In this document: positions 9,203 to 18,831 of the stretch, in pieces
Position numbering within the stretch: position 1 is the first letter of the stretch
Layout: every line of letters starts with the position of its first letter
Origin: VHCN01 sp964589935
GTDB taxonomy: Bacteria > Verrucomicrobiota > Verrucomicrobiia > Limisphaerales > VHCN01
Assembly: GCA_964589935.1 (NCBI GenBank)
Contig: CAZPVD010000001.1
Span: 186,001 to 250,000, forward strand
DNA length: 64,000 nt
Direction: 5' to 3'
Notes under the pieces: model-generated
Databases searched by the model: none
Told to the model about the DNA's origin: nothing
What the model saw: the letters and a program-made list of their open reading frames with translations, nothing else
Translations under genes and position numbers: made by a program

Positions 9203-12169
9203 ATGAAAAACCGTCTCGCCCGTGCCGCTCTTCTGTTTGTCTCGGCCATCGCCGCAACCCTTTCCGCCGCCGAGCCTGCTGGTGAATCGCAGTTCCTCTC
9301 GAACACGCGCCAGCTCATTTACGAGGGCAAACGCAGCGGTGAAGGTTATTTCTCACCCGACGGAAAGGCGCTCATCTTCCAGAGCGAACGCGAGGCGGAC
9401 AATCCGTTCTACCAGATTTACATTTTGAATCTGGAGACCGGCGACTCGCATCGCGTCTCGCCCGGCATTGGCAAGACGACGTGCTCCTTCTTTCGCCCCG
9501 GCAGCGATGAAGTGCTCTTCGCCTCGACGCATCTCGACCCGCTTGCGAATCAGAAGCAGCAGGACGAACTCGCCTTTCGCGCGAGCGGCAAGTCGCGCCG
9601 CTACTCGTGGGACTACGACGAGCACATGGACATCTTCGTCGCCAAGCGTGACGGCACGCAGATTCGCCAGCTCACGAAATCGCCCGGCTACGACGCCGAG
9701 GGCAGCTACTCGCCTGATGGAAAACGCATCGTCTTCTGCTCGCTACGCGATGCCTATCCGACGAACAAACTTTCCGCCGCCGACTTGAAGCGGCTCGAAA
9801 CCGATCCGAGCTACTTCGGTGAAATCTACATCATGAACGCCGATGGCTCGGCGCAGAAGCGGCTCACGTTCACGCCCGGCTACGATGGCGGGCCGTTCTT
9901 TTCGCCCGACGGCCAGCGCATCATCTGGCGGCGCTTTGACACGAACGGCGCGACGGCGGACGTGTTCACGATGAAGCTCGACGGCACGGACGAACGCCGG
10001 CTCACGACCTTCGGCGCGATGTCGTGGGCGCCGATGTTCCATCCGTCCGGCAATTACGTCATCTTCACCGCGAACAAGCAGGGCTTCGCGAACTTCGAGT
10101 TGTTCCTCGTGGACCCGATTGGCGCACGCGAGCCGGTGCGCGTGACATTCACCGACGGTTTCGATGGATTACCGGTATTCTCCCCTGACGGGAAAAAACT
10201 TTGCTGGACCTCCGGCCGCACCGCCGACGGCAAGTCGCAGCTCTTCATGGCGGACTGGAACCACGAGGCGGCGCTCGCGGCTTTGGACAAAGCTCCTGTG
10301 AGGACGGTTGTCTACAGTGTCCATGTTCCAGGTGCTGATGAACGGATAAGAGCCGTCGCTGCCGCGAAAAATGACCCAAACTCGAAACGTGCTTACTCCC
10401 CTGAAATCAAGTCCGCCGACCTTCGCGCCGAGGTGGACTACCTTGCCTCCAACGAGCTCGAAGGCCGCCTGACGGGCACGCCCGGCGCGAAGCTCGCGGC
10501 CGATTATCTCAGTGGCTACTTCACCGGCACCGGCCTAAAATCGCCCGGCACCAACGCCGCCTTCTTCCAACCCTTCGACTTCAACTCCGGCGTCCGCATC
10601 CTGACGAATCAGAATTCCCTCACCGTCACGCGAGCCAATGCCGGCTCGGTCGCAAGCGCGTTCGAGGTGGAGAAAGATTTCCGTCCGCTCGCCTTCTCTG
10701 CGAGCGGCGAGGTGCAGGGCGATGTTGTCTTTGCTGGCTACGGACTCAGCGTTCCCGGCAAGCTCGGCGAGGGTTACGATTCCTACGCCGGCCTCGACGT
10801 GTCGAACAAGGTCGTGCTCGTGTTGCGCTACGTGCCGGAGGAGGTGGACGCCAAGCGCCGGCAGGAACTCAACCGCTACGCCGGCCTGCGCTACAAGGCC
10901 CTCATCGCCCGCACGCGCGGCGCGAAGGCGCTGCTCGTCGTCACCGGCCCCACGTCGCCAAACGCGGGCCAGCTCGCGGCTCTCACGTTCGACAGCAACA
11001 TCGGCGGCTCCGGCATCGTCGCGGCGTCCATCAGCGGTCGTGTCGCGGAACAGTTGTTTCAGGGCTCCGGCAAGGATTTGAAAACGCTCCAGGCCGCGCT
11101 CGACAAGGAAGACCCGCACGCGGAAGGCAGCTTCGCGCTGACGAACGCGCGCGTGAAACTCAACGCCGCCGTCGAGCACATCAAGAAGCAGGACCGCAAT
11201 GTGCTCGGCATGATTCCCCCACGCGGCACGAGCGAATACGTCGTCGTCGGCGCGCACTACGACCACCTTGGCCACGGCGAGACCAGCGGCCTCGCGCGCA
11301 AGGACGAGGAAGGAAAAATCCATCCCGGCGCGGACGACAACGCGAGCGGCACCGCGGCGGTGCTGGAACTTGCCGCCTCGCTCGCGGACGAGCTGGGGAA
11401 AACTCCGCTGCCGAAACAGCGCGGCATCATCTTCGCATTGTGGTCGGGCGAGGAGCTGGGCTTGCTCGGCTCTGCGCACTTCGTCGAGCATCCGAGCGTG
11501 CCGCTGTCGAACGTCGTCGCTTACGTGAACTTCGACATGGTGGGCCGGCTCCGCGACAACAAGCTCACGCTGCAAGGCGTCGGCTCCTCGACCGCGTGGC
11601 GCAAGCTCATCGAGAAGCGCAACGTCGCGGCGGGCTTCAACCTCACGTTGCAGGACGACCCGTATCTGCCGACCGACGTGACCTCGTTTTATCCGAAGAA
11701 CGTGCCGGTGCTGAGTTTCTTCACCGGCAGTCATGAGGAATATCACCGCCCGGCGGACACGCCCGACACGCTGAATTACGAAGGCTTGGAGCGCATCACA
11801 AAATTCGCGCGCGCCCTCGTGCTCGACCTCGCGAAGAACGCCGACCGCCCCGACTACGCGAAGGTCGCGCGCAGCGACACCGGCGGCGGCGGACGCGAGC
11901 AGTTGCGCGCGTATCTCGGCACGATTCCCGACTACGCCACGGAAGTGCAAGGCGTGAAAATTTCCGGCACGCGCGCCGGCAGCCCGGCGGACAAGGCGGG
12001 CCTCAAGGGTGGCGACGTCATCGTGGAGTTCAACGGCCAGAAAGTCGCGAACATCTACGACTACACCTACGCGATGGACGCCGTGAAGATCGGCCAGCCC
12101 GTGAAGATCATCGTGCTGCGTGACGGCAAGCGCGTGGAACTGACCGCGACGCCGGAGGCGAGGAAGTGA
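9203..12169 (+). CDS. Exported TolB-propeller / M28 zinc aminopeptidase / PDZ multidomain protein
   Basis: 988 residues with a signal peptide (about 1-22). The first 370 residues hold PD40/TolB-like propeller repeats (repeated SPDGKxIxFxS). A PA-like insert is likely around 490-650. The M28 metallopeptidase core follows: AHYDHLGHG (first Zn ligand), HPGADDNASG (bridging Asp), SGEELGLLGS (catalytic Glu), NFDMVGR, and HEEYHRPADTPD (last His). A PDZ domain (GSPADKAGLKGGDVIVEF) closes the protein at about 915-980. It should be a periplasmic or outer-surface aminopeptidase. All usual zinc ligands appear to be present. It is a stand-alone gene. Confidence 0.9.
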   Translation: MKNRLARAALLFVSAIAATLSAAEPAGESQFLSNTRQLIYEGKRSGEGYFSPDGKALIFQSEREADNPFYQIYILNLETGDSHRVSPGIGKTTCSFFRPGSDEVLFASTHLDPLANQKQQDELAFRASGKSRRYSWDYDEHMDIFVAKRDGTQIRQLTKSPGYDAEGSYSPDGKRIVFCSLRDAYPTNKLSAADLKRLETDPSYFGEIYIMNADGSAQKRLTFTPGYDGGPFFSPDGQRIIWRRFDTNGATADVFTMKLDGTDERRLTTFGAMSWAPMFHPSGNYVIFTANKQGFANFELFLVDPIGAREPVRVTFTDGFDGLPVFSPDGKKLCWTSGRTADGKSQLFMADWNHEAALAALDKAPVRTVVYSVHVPGADERIRAVAAAKNDPNSKRAYSPEIKSADLRAEVDYLASNELEGRLTGTPGAKLAADYLSGYFTGTGLKSPGTNAAFFQPFDFNSGVRILTNQNSLTVTRANAGSVASAFEVEKDFRPLAFSASGEVQGDVVFAGYGLSVPGKLGEGYDSYAGLDVSNKVVLVLRYVPEEVDAKRRQELNRYAGLRYKALIARTRGAKALLVVTGPTSPNAGQLAALTFDSNIGGSGIVAASISGRVAEQLFQGSGKDLKTLQAALDKEDPHAEGSFALTNARVKLNAAVEHIKKQDRNVLGMIPPRGTSEYVVVGAHYDHLGHGETSGLARKDEEGKIHPGADDNASGTAAVLELAASLADELGKTPLPKQRGIIFALWSGEELGLLGSAHFVEHPSVPLSNVVAYVNFDMVGRLRDNKLTLQGVGSSTAWRKLIEKRNVAAGFNLTLQDDPYLPTDVTSFYPKNVPVLSFFTGSHEEYHRPADTPDTLNYEGLERITKFARALVLDLAKNADRPDYAKVARSDTGGGGREQLRAYLGTIPDYATEVQGVKISGTRAGSPADKAGLKGGDVIVEFNGQKVANIYDYTYAMDAVKIGQPVKIIVLRDGKRVELTATPEARK

Positions 12170-12187
12170 TTCGCCTCTCGATCGAGG

Positions 12188-13435
12188 TCACTTCTTGACG
12201 TTGTAGCAAAGAAGAAGGTCTTGGTCGCGGACGAACAATTTTCCACCGGCGATGACAGGATGCGCCCAACTGTTCATCTTGCTTCGGCTGGGCTGGTCAA
12301 ACCGTCCGCGCTCGAAATAGCCCGAAGGCGTGGCCTCGATGAGTGCAATGGCGCCGCTGCCGCCCTCGCTGCGGCAGTAAAGCATCCCGTCTGCGTAGGC
12401 GATGCTGCCCTTGCCGACTCCTTTGTTGGTCCACATGACCTTGCCGGTCTTGAACTCCTGGCAAATCCATCCGCGCGCATCTGAATAGCCGTAAAGATAG
12501 CCATTCACGAGGATGACTCCGCCGTGATGATTGATCATTTCCTTGTTTGACCACAGTTGAGCCGCCTTGAACCCGCCGGTATCCATCGTCACGGCGAACG
12601 TATTGCAGCCGGCATTGTAGCCGCTGGTGACATAGACCAGGTTGTTGAAGACGACGGGCGTCGGGACGACGGCTGTGCTGCCCGCGCGCGGCGCGCGCCA
12701 GAGGAGTTTCCCTGTTTTCGCATCCACGCCGGCCACGCTTTGCGCTGTGAGCTGGATGTATTGATGCACATTGTAGATGTCCGCGGGAACAAGCGAGGAA
12801 TACTGCGCACCGTCCTTGAAATCCGTGCTCTGCCAGACGAGCGCGCCGGTCTTTTTGTCCAGCGCAACAAGCGCGCCGCGCGGCCCGCCAGGTGTGAAGA
12901 CAATCTTGTCGCCGTCCACGAGCGGGGATTCGGCGTAATTCCACCCGGAGTAACTTCCGCCGAAATCACGCTGGAGATTTTTCCGCCACCGCTCCTTGCC
13001 TGTGCTCATGTCAAGGCAGACAAGGTCGCCGAATTGCCCGAGCGCATACACCGAATCGCCGTCGAGCGTCGGAGTTGATCGCGGTCCAGAGTATCCACCA
13101 TCGCCGCCGGGTTTGCCGACGGTGCCGGATATCCAAAGCTTCTTGCCGCTTTTTTCGTCAAAGCAATGGACGCCGCTCCCATCCGGACCGTCGCCCATCG
13201 TGAACACGCGGCCCGCCGCCACAGACATGCTCGAATACCCTGCACCGCAGCCTGTGGCTCTCCATAACAATGGCGGGCCACCTTGTGGCCACACTCTAAG
13301 CAGACCGGTTTCCGTGGAAACGCCGTCACGTTTCACTCCGCGCCACGACGGCCACTCTCCGGTCGCGGCGGACGCTCCGAAAGAGAGCGACAATGTTGCC
13401 GCGATGAAGATGGGTTGAATGGCGCGGGCGTTCAT
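12188..13435 (-). CDS. PQQ-like beta-propeller repeat protein (BamB-like), exported; first of three tandem paralogues
   Basis: 415 residues from the ATG at 13435; the frame stays open further upstream but that part lies over the neighbouring gene and reads as shadow sequence. A signal peptide ends near ASAATG and is followed by the WPSWRG motif typical of these Verrucomicrobia/Planctomycete proteins. Blade motifs such as LVCLDMSTGKERW and LVALDKKTGALVW mark the propeller. No PQQ-dependent dehydrogenase active site is evident, so the protein is more likely a binding or scaffold protein than an alcohol dehydrogenase. Its function is unknown. Confidence 0.82.
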   Translation of the reverse strand: MNARAIQPIFIAATLSLSFGASAATGEWPSWRGVKRDGVSTETGLLRVWPQGGPPLLWRATGCGAGYSSMSVAAGRVFTMGDGPDGSGVHCFDEKSGKKLWISGTVGKPGGDGGYSGPRSTPTLDGDSVYALGQFGDLVCLDMSTGKERWRKNLQRDFGGSYSGWNYAESPLVDGDKIVFTPGGPRGALVALDKKTGALVWQSTDFKDGAQYSSLVPADIYNVHQYIQLTAQSVAGVDAKTGKLLWRAPRAGSTAVVPTPVVFNNLVYVTSGYNAGCNTFAVTMDTGGFKAAQLWSNKEMINHHGGVILVNGYLYGYSDARGWICQEFKTGKVMWTNKGVGKGSIAYADGMLYCRSEGGSGAIALIEATPSGYFERGRFDQPSRSKMNSWAHPVIAGGKLFVRDQDLLLCYNVKK

Positions 13436-13449
13436 GGCCCCGTTGATTG

Positions 13450-14685
13450 CTATTTCTGCTTGATGTCGTAGCAAAGCATGATGTCCATGTCGCGCAGATA
13501 GAGTTTGCCGTTGGCGACGACCGGATGCGGCCAGGCGGGCTTGCCGCTGCGGTCGGGTTGGTCGAACTGGCCGAGCTTCTTGAAGCCCTCCGGCGACGGT
13601 TCGATGAGTGTCACAGTGCCCGGCTTGCCTTCGGCGCGGTGAATCAGAAGCCCGCCGGCACAAGTAAGCGAGCCTTTGCCCACGCTCCGTTCAGACCATT
13701 TCACGTCACCGGTTTTGAGATCCATGCAAGTCAGCGCATTCGGAGCGTCACTCGAACCATAGACATACCCGCCAAGCTGAATGACGCCGCCGTGATGGTT
13801 TTTCATGTCCGTGTTTGCGTAAACTTGCTCGGCCTTGAAGCCGCTGCTGTCCTTCTCGACCTTGAACAGATTGCATCCGACGCCGTAGCCGCTGGTGACA
13901 TACACAAGGTCGCCGTTCACAACCGGCGTGGGGATTGTGGCTGTCTTGCCCTGACGCGGCGCCCGCCAGAGCACTTCGCCGTTGTCGGGCTTGATGCCGG
14001 CGACGCTGGCGCCGGTGAGCTGCACATATTGTTTTATTCCGCCGATTTGCGCGGCAACGACGGAAGAATATTCCGCCTTGTCGGTGAAGCCCTTTGTCTG
14101 CCAGAGCGTCTCGCCGGTCTTTTTGTTCAAAGCGACGATCGCGCCGCGCGGGCCGCCTGGCGTTTCGAGCACGCGGTCGCTATCCACAAGCGGTGATTCG
14201 CTGAAGCCCCATGTGGGTGGCGTGCCGCCGAAGTCGGTCACAAGGCTTTTTGTCCAGACAACTTTGCCCGTAGCGGCTTCAAGGCACGCAGTCGTCCCGC
14301 CAGCGCCGATCATATACACATGGTCGCCGTCAACTGTCGGCGTGCCGCGCGGACCGAAGCCACCCTGAGCTGCTCTCAAGCGTGGCGCTTCGCCGATGCG
14401 TGTCTTCCAGAGAATTTTTCCAGTCGCCGCTTCCAGCGCCCAGACGGACTCGTCCTGCTCGAACAAGCCCATGCCGTAGATGTGTCCGCCCGAAACGGAC
14501 GGCGACGTGTAGGAATCGCCAAGCCCGGCTGCCTTCCACGCAAGCGTCGGCCCGCCGGCCGGCCATTGCTTGAGAAGACCAGCCTCTTTGGAAATACCGT
14601 CGCGGTTCGGGCCGCGCCATTGCGGCCAGTCGTCGGCCGAAGCGGCAAGGGCAGTGAGCAGGAGCAACGAGAGGATTTGTTTCAT
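13450..14685 (-). CDS. PQQ-like beta-propeller repeat protein, exported; second paralogue
   Basis: 411 residues from the ATG at 14685 (MKQILSLLLLTALAASA signal peptide, then DWPQWRGPNRDG). Blade motifs TACLEAATGKVVW and IVALNKKTGETLW are spaced as in an eight-bladed propeller. It stops 14 bases before the next paralogue's start, so the pair is probably one transcript. The similarity to both flanking paralogues, the same N-terminal WRGPxRDG and the same C-terminal LYLRDMDIMLCYD, points to local tandem duplication. Confidence 0.82.
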   Translation of the reverse strand: MKQILSLLLLTALAASADDWPQWRGPNRDGISKEAGLLKQWPAGGPTLAWKAAGLGDSYTSPSVSGGHIYGMGLFEQDESVWALEAATGKILWKTRIGEAPRLRAAQGGFGPRGTPTVDGDHVYMIGAGGTTACLEAATGKVVWTKSLVTDFGGTPPTWGFSESPLVDSDRVLETPGGPRGAIVALNKKTGETLWQTKGFTDKAEYSSVVAAQIGGIKQYVQLTGASVAGIKPDNGEVLWRAPRQGKTATIPTPVVNGDLVYVTSGYGVGCNLFKVEKDSSGFKAEQVYANTDMKNHHGGVIQLGGYVYGSSDAPNALTCMDLKTGDVKWSERSVGKGSLTCAGGLLIHRAEGKPGTVTLIEPSPEGFKKLGQFDQPDRSGKPAWPHPVVANGKLYLRDMDIMLCYDIKQK

Positions 14686-14762
14686 GATTGGTATGCGTTC
14701 TTGGGAGAAAGACCCGCGAGTTAGGGAATGGGTTACAGCATCCGTCGGCGCAATGGAGAACT

Positions 14763-16052
14763 TCAGTTTTTCTCCCGCACGTCGTAACAGAGCAACACAT
14801 CTTGATCGCGGATGTAAAGTTTGCCGTCCTGAATGACCGGATGGGGCCAGCTTTCGCCGAGTTTGCTGGCGAGCTTGAAGGTTCCTTTCAAATTGTAGCC
14901 CTTCGGCGTGGCCTCGATGAGCGCCATCATCCCATCCTGATAACGGAAGTAGAGGTTGCCGTCGGCGAAAACAATCGCCGCCGAGCCGGTGCCCGGGCCG
15001 CGCTCCTTGCCCCACACGACCTTGCCCGTCATGAACTCGACGCACGTCGGGAAACCGTTGTTGTGGCCGTGGCCCATGTAAATGTAATCGCCGAGAAGAA
15101 TCATTCCGCCGTGATGATTCTGGAGCTGGCCGGCGTTCAGGTAATAAACTTCCTCGGCCTTCACTCCGTCGCCGTCCTTCACGAGTTTCACGAGCGCGCT
15201 GCCGCCGTCGCCATAGCCGCTGGAGCCAAAGACGTAGTCACCCTTGACGAGCGGCGTGGGAATGTCAGCGGTGCCGTTGGCAATGCGGTTGTAGCCCCAG
15301 AGGAACTTGCCGTCGCTGGCGCGCACGCCGACGAGGCCGCGGCCCATGAGCGTCACGTATTGCTTCACGCCCGCGCCTTGCGAGATGACGACGCCGGTGT
15401 AACCCGCGCCGTCCTTGCCCTTGCCGCCGAATTCCGGCATTTCAGATTTCCAGACGAGTTCGCCGGTCTTTTTGTTGAGCGCGACGACGCCTGCGTCCGC
15501 CGCGCCGGGCACGCAGATGAGACGGTCGCCATCCACGAGCGGCGACTCGCTGTAACCCCAGCCGGACATCATCTTGCCGCCAAAATCGGCGCTGAAGGAT
15601 TTTTTCCAAACCAGCTTGCCCGTGTCGGCTTCGAGGCACGCGAGTTCGCCCGACTTGCTGATGGCGTAAAGAAGTTTGCCGTCAATGGTCGGCGTGCCGT
15701 TTGCATCACCGCCGCCGCCGATTTGGGCCGACCACTTCTCCTCGCCGGTCTTGAGGTCGAGCGCGGTGACGAAGACGCCGTTCTTGCCGTCCTTGTTGCG
15801 GCCGCCCTGTGTGAAGATGAGGCCGTTGGCGATGGACACGCTCGACATGCCGCGGCCGAGTCCCTTCGTGCGCCATGCGAGCGGCGGGCCGTCACTCGGC
15901 CATTCCTTGAGCAAGCCCTTCTCGGTGGAAATGCCGTCGCGCTTCGGGCCGCGCCATTGCGGCCAGTCCAACGCCGATGCGGAGAAATGAAAAATGCAAA
16001 GCGCGCCTGCGGCGAGGGCGAGGCCTTGTGATCTGAGCGTGAGTTTGTGCAT
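14763..16052 (-). CDS. PQQ-like beta-propeller repeat protein, exported; third paralogue
   Basis: 429 residues from the ATG at 16052; another ATG 30 bases upstream is possible. A signal peptide ends near SASALD, then PQWRGPKRDG. Blade repeats include VTALDLKTGEEKW, LACLEADTGKLVW and VVALNKKTGELVW. The C-terminus reads LYIRDQDVLLCYD, as in the other two. It is the first gene of the three-paralogue transcription unit. Substrate and partner are unknown. Confidence 0.82.
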   Translation of the reverse strand: MHKLTLRSQGLALAAGALCIFHFSASALDWPQWRGPKRDGISTEKGLLKEWPSDGPPLAWRTKGLGRGMSSVSIANGLIFTQGGRNKDGKNGVFVTALDLKTGEEKWSAQIGGGGDANGTPTIDGKLLYAISKSGELACLEADTGKLVWKKSFSADFGGKMMSGWGYSESPLVDGDRLICVPGAADAGVVALNKKTGELVWKSEMPEFGGKGKDGAGYTGVVISQGAGVKQYVTLMGRGLVGVRASDGKFLWGYNRIANGTADIPTPLVKGDYVFGSSGYGDGGSALVKLVKDGDGVKAEEVYYLNAGQLQNHHGGMILLGDYIYMGHGHNNGFPTCVEFMTGKVVWGKERGPGTGSAAIVFADGNLYFRYQDGMMALIEATPKGYNLKGTFKLASKLGESWPHPVIQDGKLYIRDQDVLLCYDVREKN

Positions 16053-16164
16053 GGTTGTATTTCTAAAAACCGCCGTGTTCAAAACGTCTTGTCGTCTGGC
16101 GGAAACAGTTGGCGGTTTGGACGGGGCATCGCACCGTTCTCTTCACCGCATCGCAGCCCAGCGC

Positions 16165-17370
16165 CTAGGTGATGTGCGCGCCTTGCGTCTCGACATAGAC
16201 GGCGTAGAGCGAGGTGCTGGCCGCCATGAAGAGGCGGTTGCGCTTGGTGCCGCCGAAACAGATGTTCGCGCAAATCTCCGGGAGCAATATCTGCCCGATG
16301 CGTTGCCCGTCCGGCGCGAAGCAGTGGACGCCGTCGTAGCCATCTCCCACCCAGCCTGCGCCCACCCAGATGTTGCCATCCACATCGGCCCGGATGCCGT
16401 CGGCGAAACCCGCAGCCTCTGGACGCGACGGCAAGGGGAACAGTTTCCCCTCTGCTTTGGATCTCCTTACCTCTTCATCGGTCCTAATATGCCCACCTAT
16501 GATCGTCGCCTTCATCGAGCAAAACTCCTTCCTGTTCGCGAGCTTCTTCTCATTTACAACGTCGAAGACCCAGATGTTCTTTGGTGCTTCGGGATAATGG
16601 CTCGCGCCGGTGTCGGCGATGTAGAGTTTCTTGTAGTCGGGCGAGAAGCAAATGCCGTTGGGCTTGAAGGCTTCGTCGGTGACTTTCTCGATTTGGAATG
16701 TCTTCGCGTCAATGCGATACACGGCTTCCTTCTGATACGGCTGCACGGAGGTGCCCTCGGCGCGGCGCCCCTCGTAATTCATCAGGCCACCGTAGCCGGG
16801 GTCGGTGAACCAGATGTCGCCGTTCGGATGCACGACGATGTCGTTGGGTGCGTTGAAGGATTTGCCGCCGAACTTGTCCGCGAGGACGGTGATGGTGCCG
16901 TTGTGCTCGTAGCGCACGACGCGGCGGGTGAGGTGCTCGCAGGAAAGCTCGCGTCCCTCGAAGTCGAAGGTGTTGCCGTTGCTGTTGCCCGCCGGCTGGC
17001 GGAAGGTGCTCACGTGGCCGTCCTCTTCGAGCCAGCGTAACTGGCGGTTGTTCGGGATGTCGCTCCAGAGGAGGTAGCGGCCGACGGCGTTCCAGGCCGG
17101 GCCTTCCGCCCACATCATGTCGGGGCTGTGGTAAAGGCGCTGGATGGGCGTGTTGCCGATCGCATACTTTTTGAAGCGGGGATCGAGCGCGATGATGTCC
17201 GGGTCGGGAAAGCGCGTGGGGTTCCTGCCGCTCCAGTCGCGTTCCACGCCGAGCGTCTTGGTGGCGATGGAGGCTCCCGCGACCGTCGCAGCGGCGGCGA
17301 GGAAGCTGCGGCGGTTGAGCGGAGAGGGCAGGGGAGAGGCGGGTTCGGAGGTGGTCGAGGCAGTCTTCAT
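16165..17370 (-). CDS. SMP-30/gluconolactonase family protein with Tat-like signal
   Basis: 401 residues. The N-terminus has NRRSFLAAAATVAG (about 19-32), a twin-arginine signal, so the protein is likely folded before export. The body is a six-bladed SMP-30/gluconolactonase/LRE propeller: MMWAEGPAWN, then FNAPNDIVVHPNGDIWFTDP with the metal-binding Asn/Asp residues, and FADGIRADVDGNIWVG. Members hydrolyse sugar lactones or act as calcium-binding regulators. The substrate here is unknown. It precedes the PQQ-like cluster on the same strand and may be co-expressed with it. Confidence 0.85.
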   Translation of the reverse strand: MKTASTTSEPASPLPSPLNRRSFLAAAATVAGASIATKTLGVERDWSGRNPTRFPDPDIIALDPRFKKYAIGNTPIQRLYHSPDMMWAEGPAWNAVGRYLLWSDIPNNRQLRWLEEDGHVSTFRQPAGNSNGNTFDFEGRELSCEHLTRRVVRYEHNGTITVLADKFGGKSFNAPNDIVVHPNGDIWFTDPGYGGLMNYEGRRAEGTSVQPYQKEAVYRIDAKTFQIEKVTDEAFKPNGICFSPDYKKLYIADTGASHYPEAPKNIWVFDVVNEKKLANRKEFCSMKATIIGGHIRTDEEVRRSKAEGKLFPLPSRPEAAGFADGIRADVDGNIWVGAGWVGDGYDGVHCFAPDGQRIGQILLPEICANICFGGTKRNRLFMAASTSLYAVYVETQGAHIT

Positions 17371-17453
17371 GCGCAGAGTGAGTTGAAGTGAATTGGACGT
17401 TTTGCTGTGAGGACAGAGTGTTGCCGCGTGGCGGTGAATTCAAGGAAAAGCTG

Positions 17454-18620
17454 TCACTTGCCGAACAGCTCGGCGGCGGCCTTCTGGAATTCAGGGAGAA
17501 TCTTCTTGCCGTCGTCATTGCGCCAGCCCGAGTGCTGCACCATGAACACGGTGATCAATCCGCGCTTGGAATCAACCGCCATGTTCGTCGCGTAAGCGCC
17601 ACCGTGCCCAAATGTGCCGCCGCCCGTGCTGAAGCCGAAGCCGTAAGGCGTCTGGATGGCGTCGCCCGTCTGTTTGCTCGTCATTTGCCTGAGCGATGAC
17701 TCGGTGAGATAGCGTTTGCCGTTGAGTTCGCCGCCGTTGAGGAGCATCTGGCAGAACTTCGCGAGGTCGCTCGCCGTCGAGAACAACCCGCCCGCGGGCA
17801 TGGGCTGGCGCTTGCGGTCGTTGAGCGGATATTTTAGCTGCGTGACGGTGGTTTCTTCGAGGTCGGTCTTGTCCTTGTTCGGCTTGTAGGATTTGGCGAG
17901 GCGCTTGAGCTGCGCTTCGCTCGGCCAGAAGGTCGTGTCCTTCATGCCGAGCGGATCGAACAGGCGCTTCTGCAAAAATTCCTCGTAAGGCATGCCGCTG
18001 ACAACCTCGATGATGCGGCCGGCGGTGTTGATGCCGGCGTTGCTGTATTGATACTTGGTGCCCGGCTCGAATTGCAGTGGCGTCATGGCATAACTGCGCG
18101 CCCCGTCGCGCAACGGCAGCACGTCGAGCGTCGGCTGTTCCATCGCCGACTTGAACGGCAGCCCGCTCGTGTGGCTGAGGATTTCGCGAACCATGATCGG
18201 ATGCCGCGGACGCTTCAACAGCATGTGCTCCTTGTCCTGTTCGACGGCGAGCCATAAGTCCTTGAACTCGGGCAGATACTTCTCCACCGGGTCGTCCACG
18301 TTCACTTTGCCTTCGTCCACGAGCATCATCAGCGCCGTGGCCGTGATGGGCTTGCTCATGGAGGCGATCCAGAAGAGCGCGTCCGCGTGCATGGGCTTCT
18401 TCGCCGCGATGTCCGCGAAGCCGACCGTTTCGACGTCGAGCACCTTGTCCTTCGACGCCACGAGCGTCACCGCGCCGGCGAGCGTGTGGCTCTCCACGAA
18501 CGGTTGCAACTTGGCCGCGATGGGATGCGCCTCGCTGCCGCGCGAATGAGTTGATGCGAGACAAAGCCCCGCAAGCAACAGGGCGGCAAAGCGGGCCGGA
18601 AGAATGGGAAACATTTTCAT
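17454..18620 (-). CDS. Serine hydrolase, class C beta-lactamase family, exported
   Basis: 388 residues from the ATG at 18620, which begins a clear signal peptide (1-27); the longer open frame upstream adds no domain. The active-site motifs are S87-M-S-K90 (SxxK), YQYSNAG (YxN) and a C-terminal FGHGG (HxG in place of KTG). These belong to the beta-lactamase/esterase/D-aminopeptidase superfamily. An esterase or peptidase role on cell-wall or dietary substrates is more likely than antibiotic resistance, but the sequence alone does not decide. Confidence 0.87.
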   Translation of the reverse strand: MKMFPILPARFAALLLAGLCLASTHSRGSEAHPIAAKLQPFVESHTLAGAVTLVASKDKVLDVETVGFADIAAKKPMHADALFWIASMSKPITATALMMLVDEGKVNVDDPVEKYLPEFKDLWLAVEQDKEHMLLKRPRHPIMVREILSHTSGLPFKSAMEQPTLDVLPLRDGARSYAMTPLQFEPGTKYQYSNAGINTAGRIIEVVSGMPYEEFLQKRLFDPLGMKDTTFWPSEAQLKRLAKSYKPNKDKTDLEETTVTQLKYPLNDRKRQPMPAGGLFSTASDLAKFCQMLLNGGELNGKRYLTESSLRQMTSKQTGDAIQTPYGFGFSTGGGTFGHGGAYATNMAVDSKRGLITVFMVQHSGWRNDDGKKILPEFQKAAAELFGK

Positions 18621-18644
18621 AAGCACGGCGAAGTTCTGACACGA

Positions 18645-18670
18645 AGCGAAGAGCGGGTCAAACCCGCGCA
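18645..18670 (-). terminator. Possible terminator after tRNA-His
   Basis: Directly downstream of tRNA-His on the minus strand is a six-base perfect stem (GCGGGT/ACCCGC at 18653-18667) with a three-base loop. It is followed by a poor, interrupted T tract, so it is only a weak candidate. Confidence 0.35.
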
Positions 18671-18684
18671 CGAAGAAAGGTCGG

Positions 18685-18760
18685 TGGGGTGGCCAACGGG
18701 ACTCGAACCCGCAACAACAAGCTCCACAAGCTTGGACTCTACCATTGAGCTATGGCCACC
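18685..18760 (-). tRNA. tRNA-His (GTG)
   Basis: 76 nt with encoded CCA. The anticodon arm is CAAGC-TTGTGGA-GCTTG, giving anticodon GTG. The extra G at position -1 facing C73, the hallmark of tRNA-His, is present. The T arm GCGGGTTCGAGTCCCGT is intact. Confidence 0.96.
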
Positions 18761-18831
18761 GACCGAGCGCGGAACGTAGTGGTTCTTTTGTGAAGCGTCA
18801 AGCCCGCCTGCCACGTCTCAGACGTTGCGAG

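Noticed and set aside
17454..18620. Class C beta-lactamase as an antibiotic-resistance gene
   Set aside because: SxxK and YxN are shared with many esterases and peptidases, and the last motif is HxG rather than KTG.
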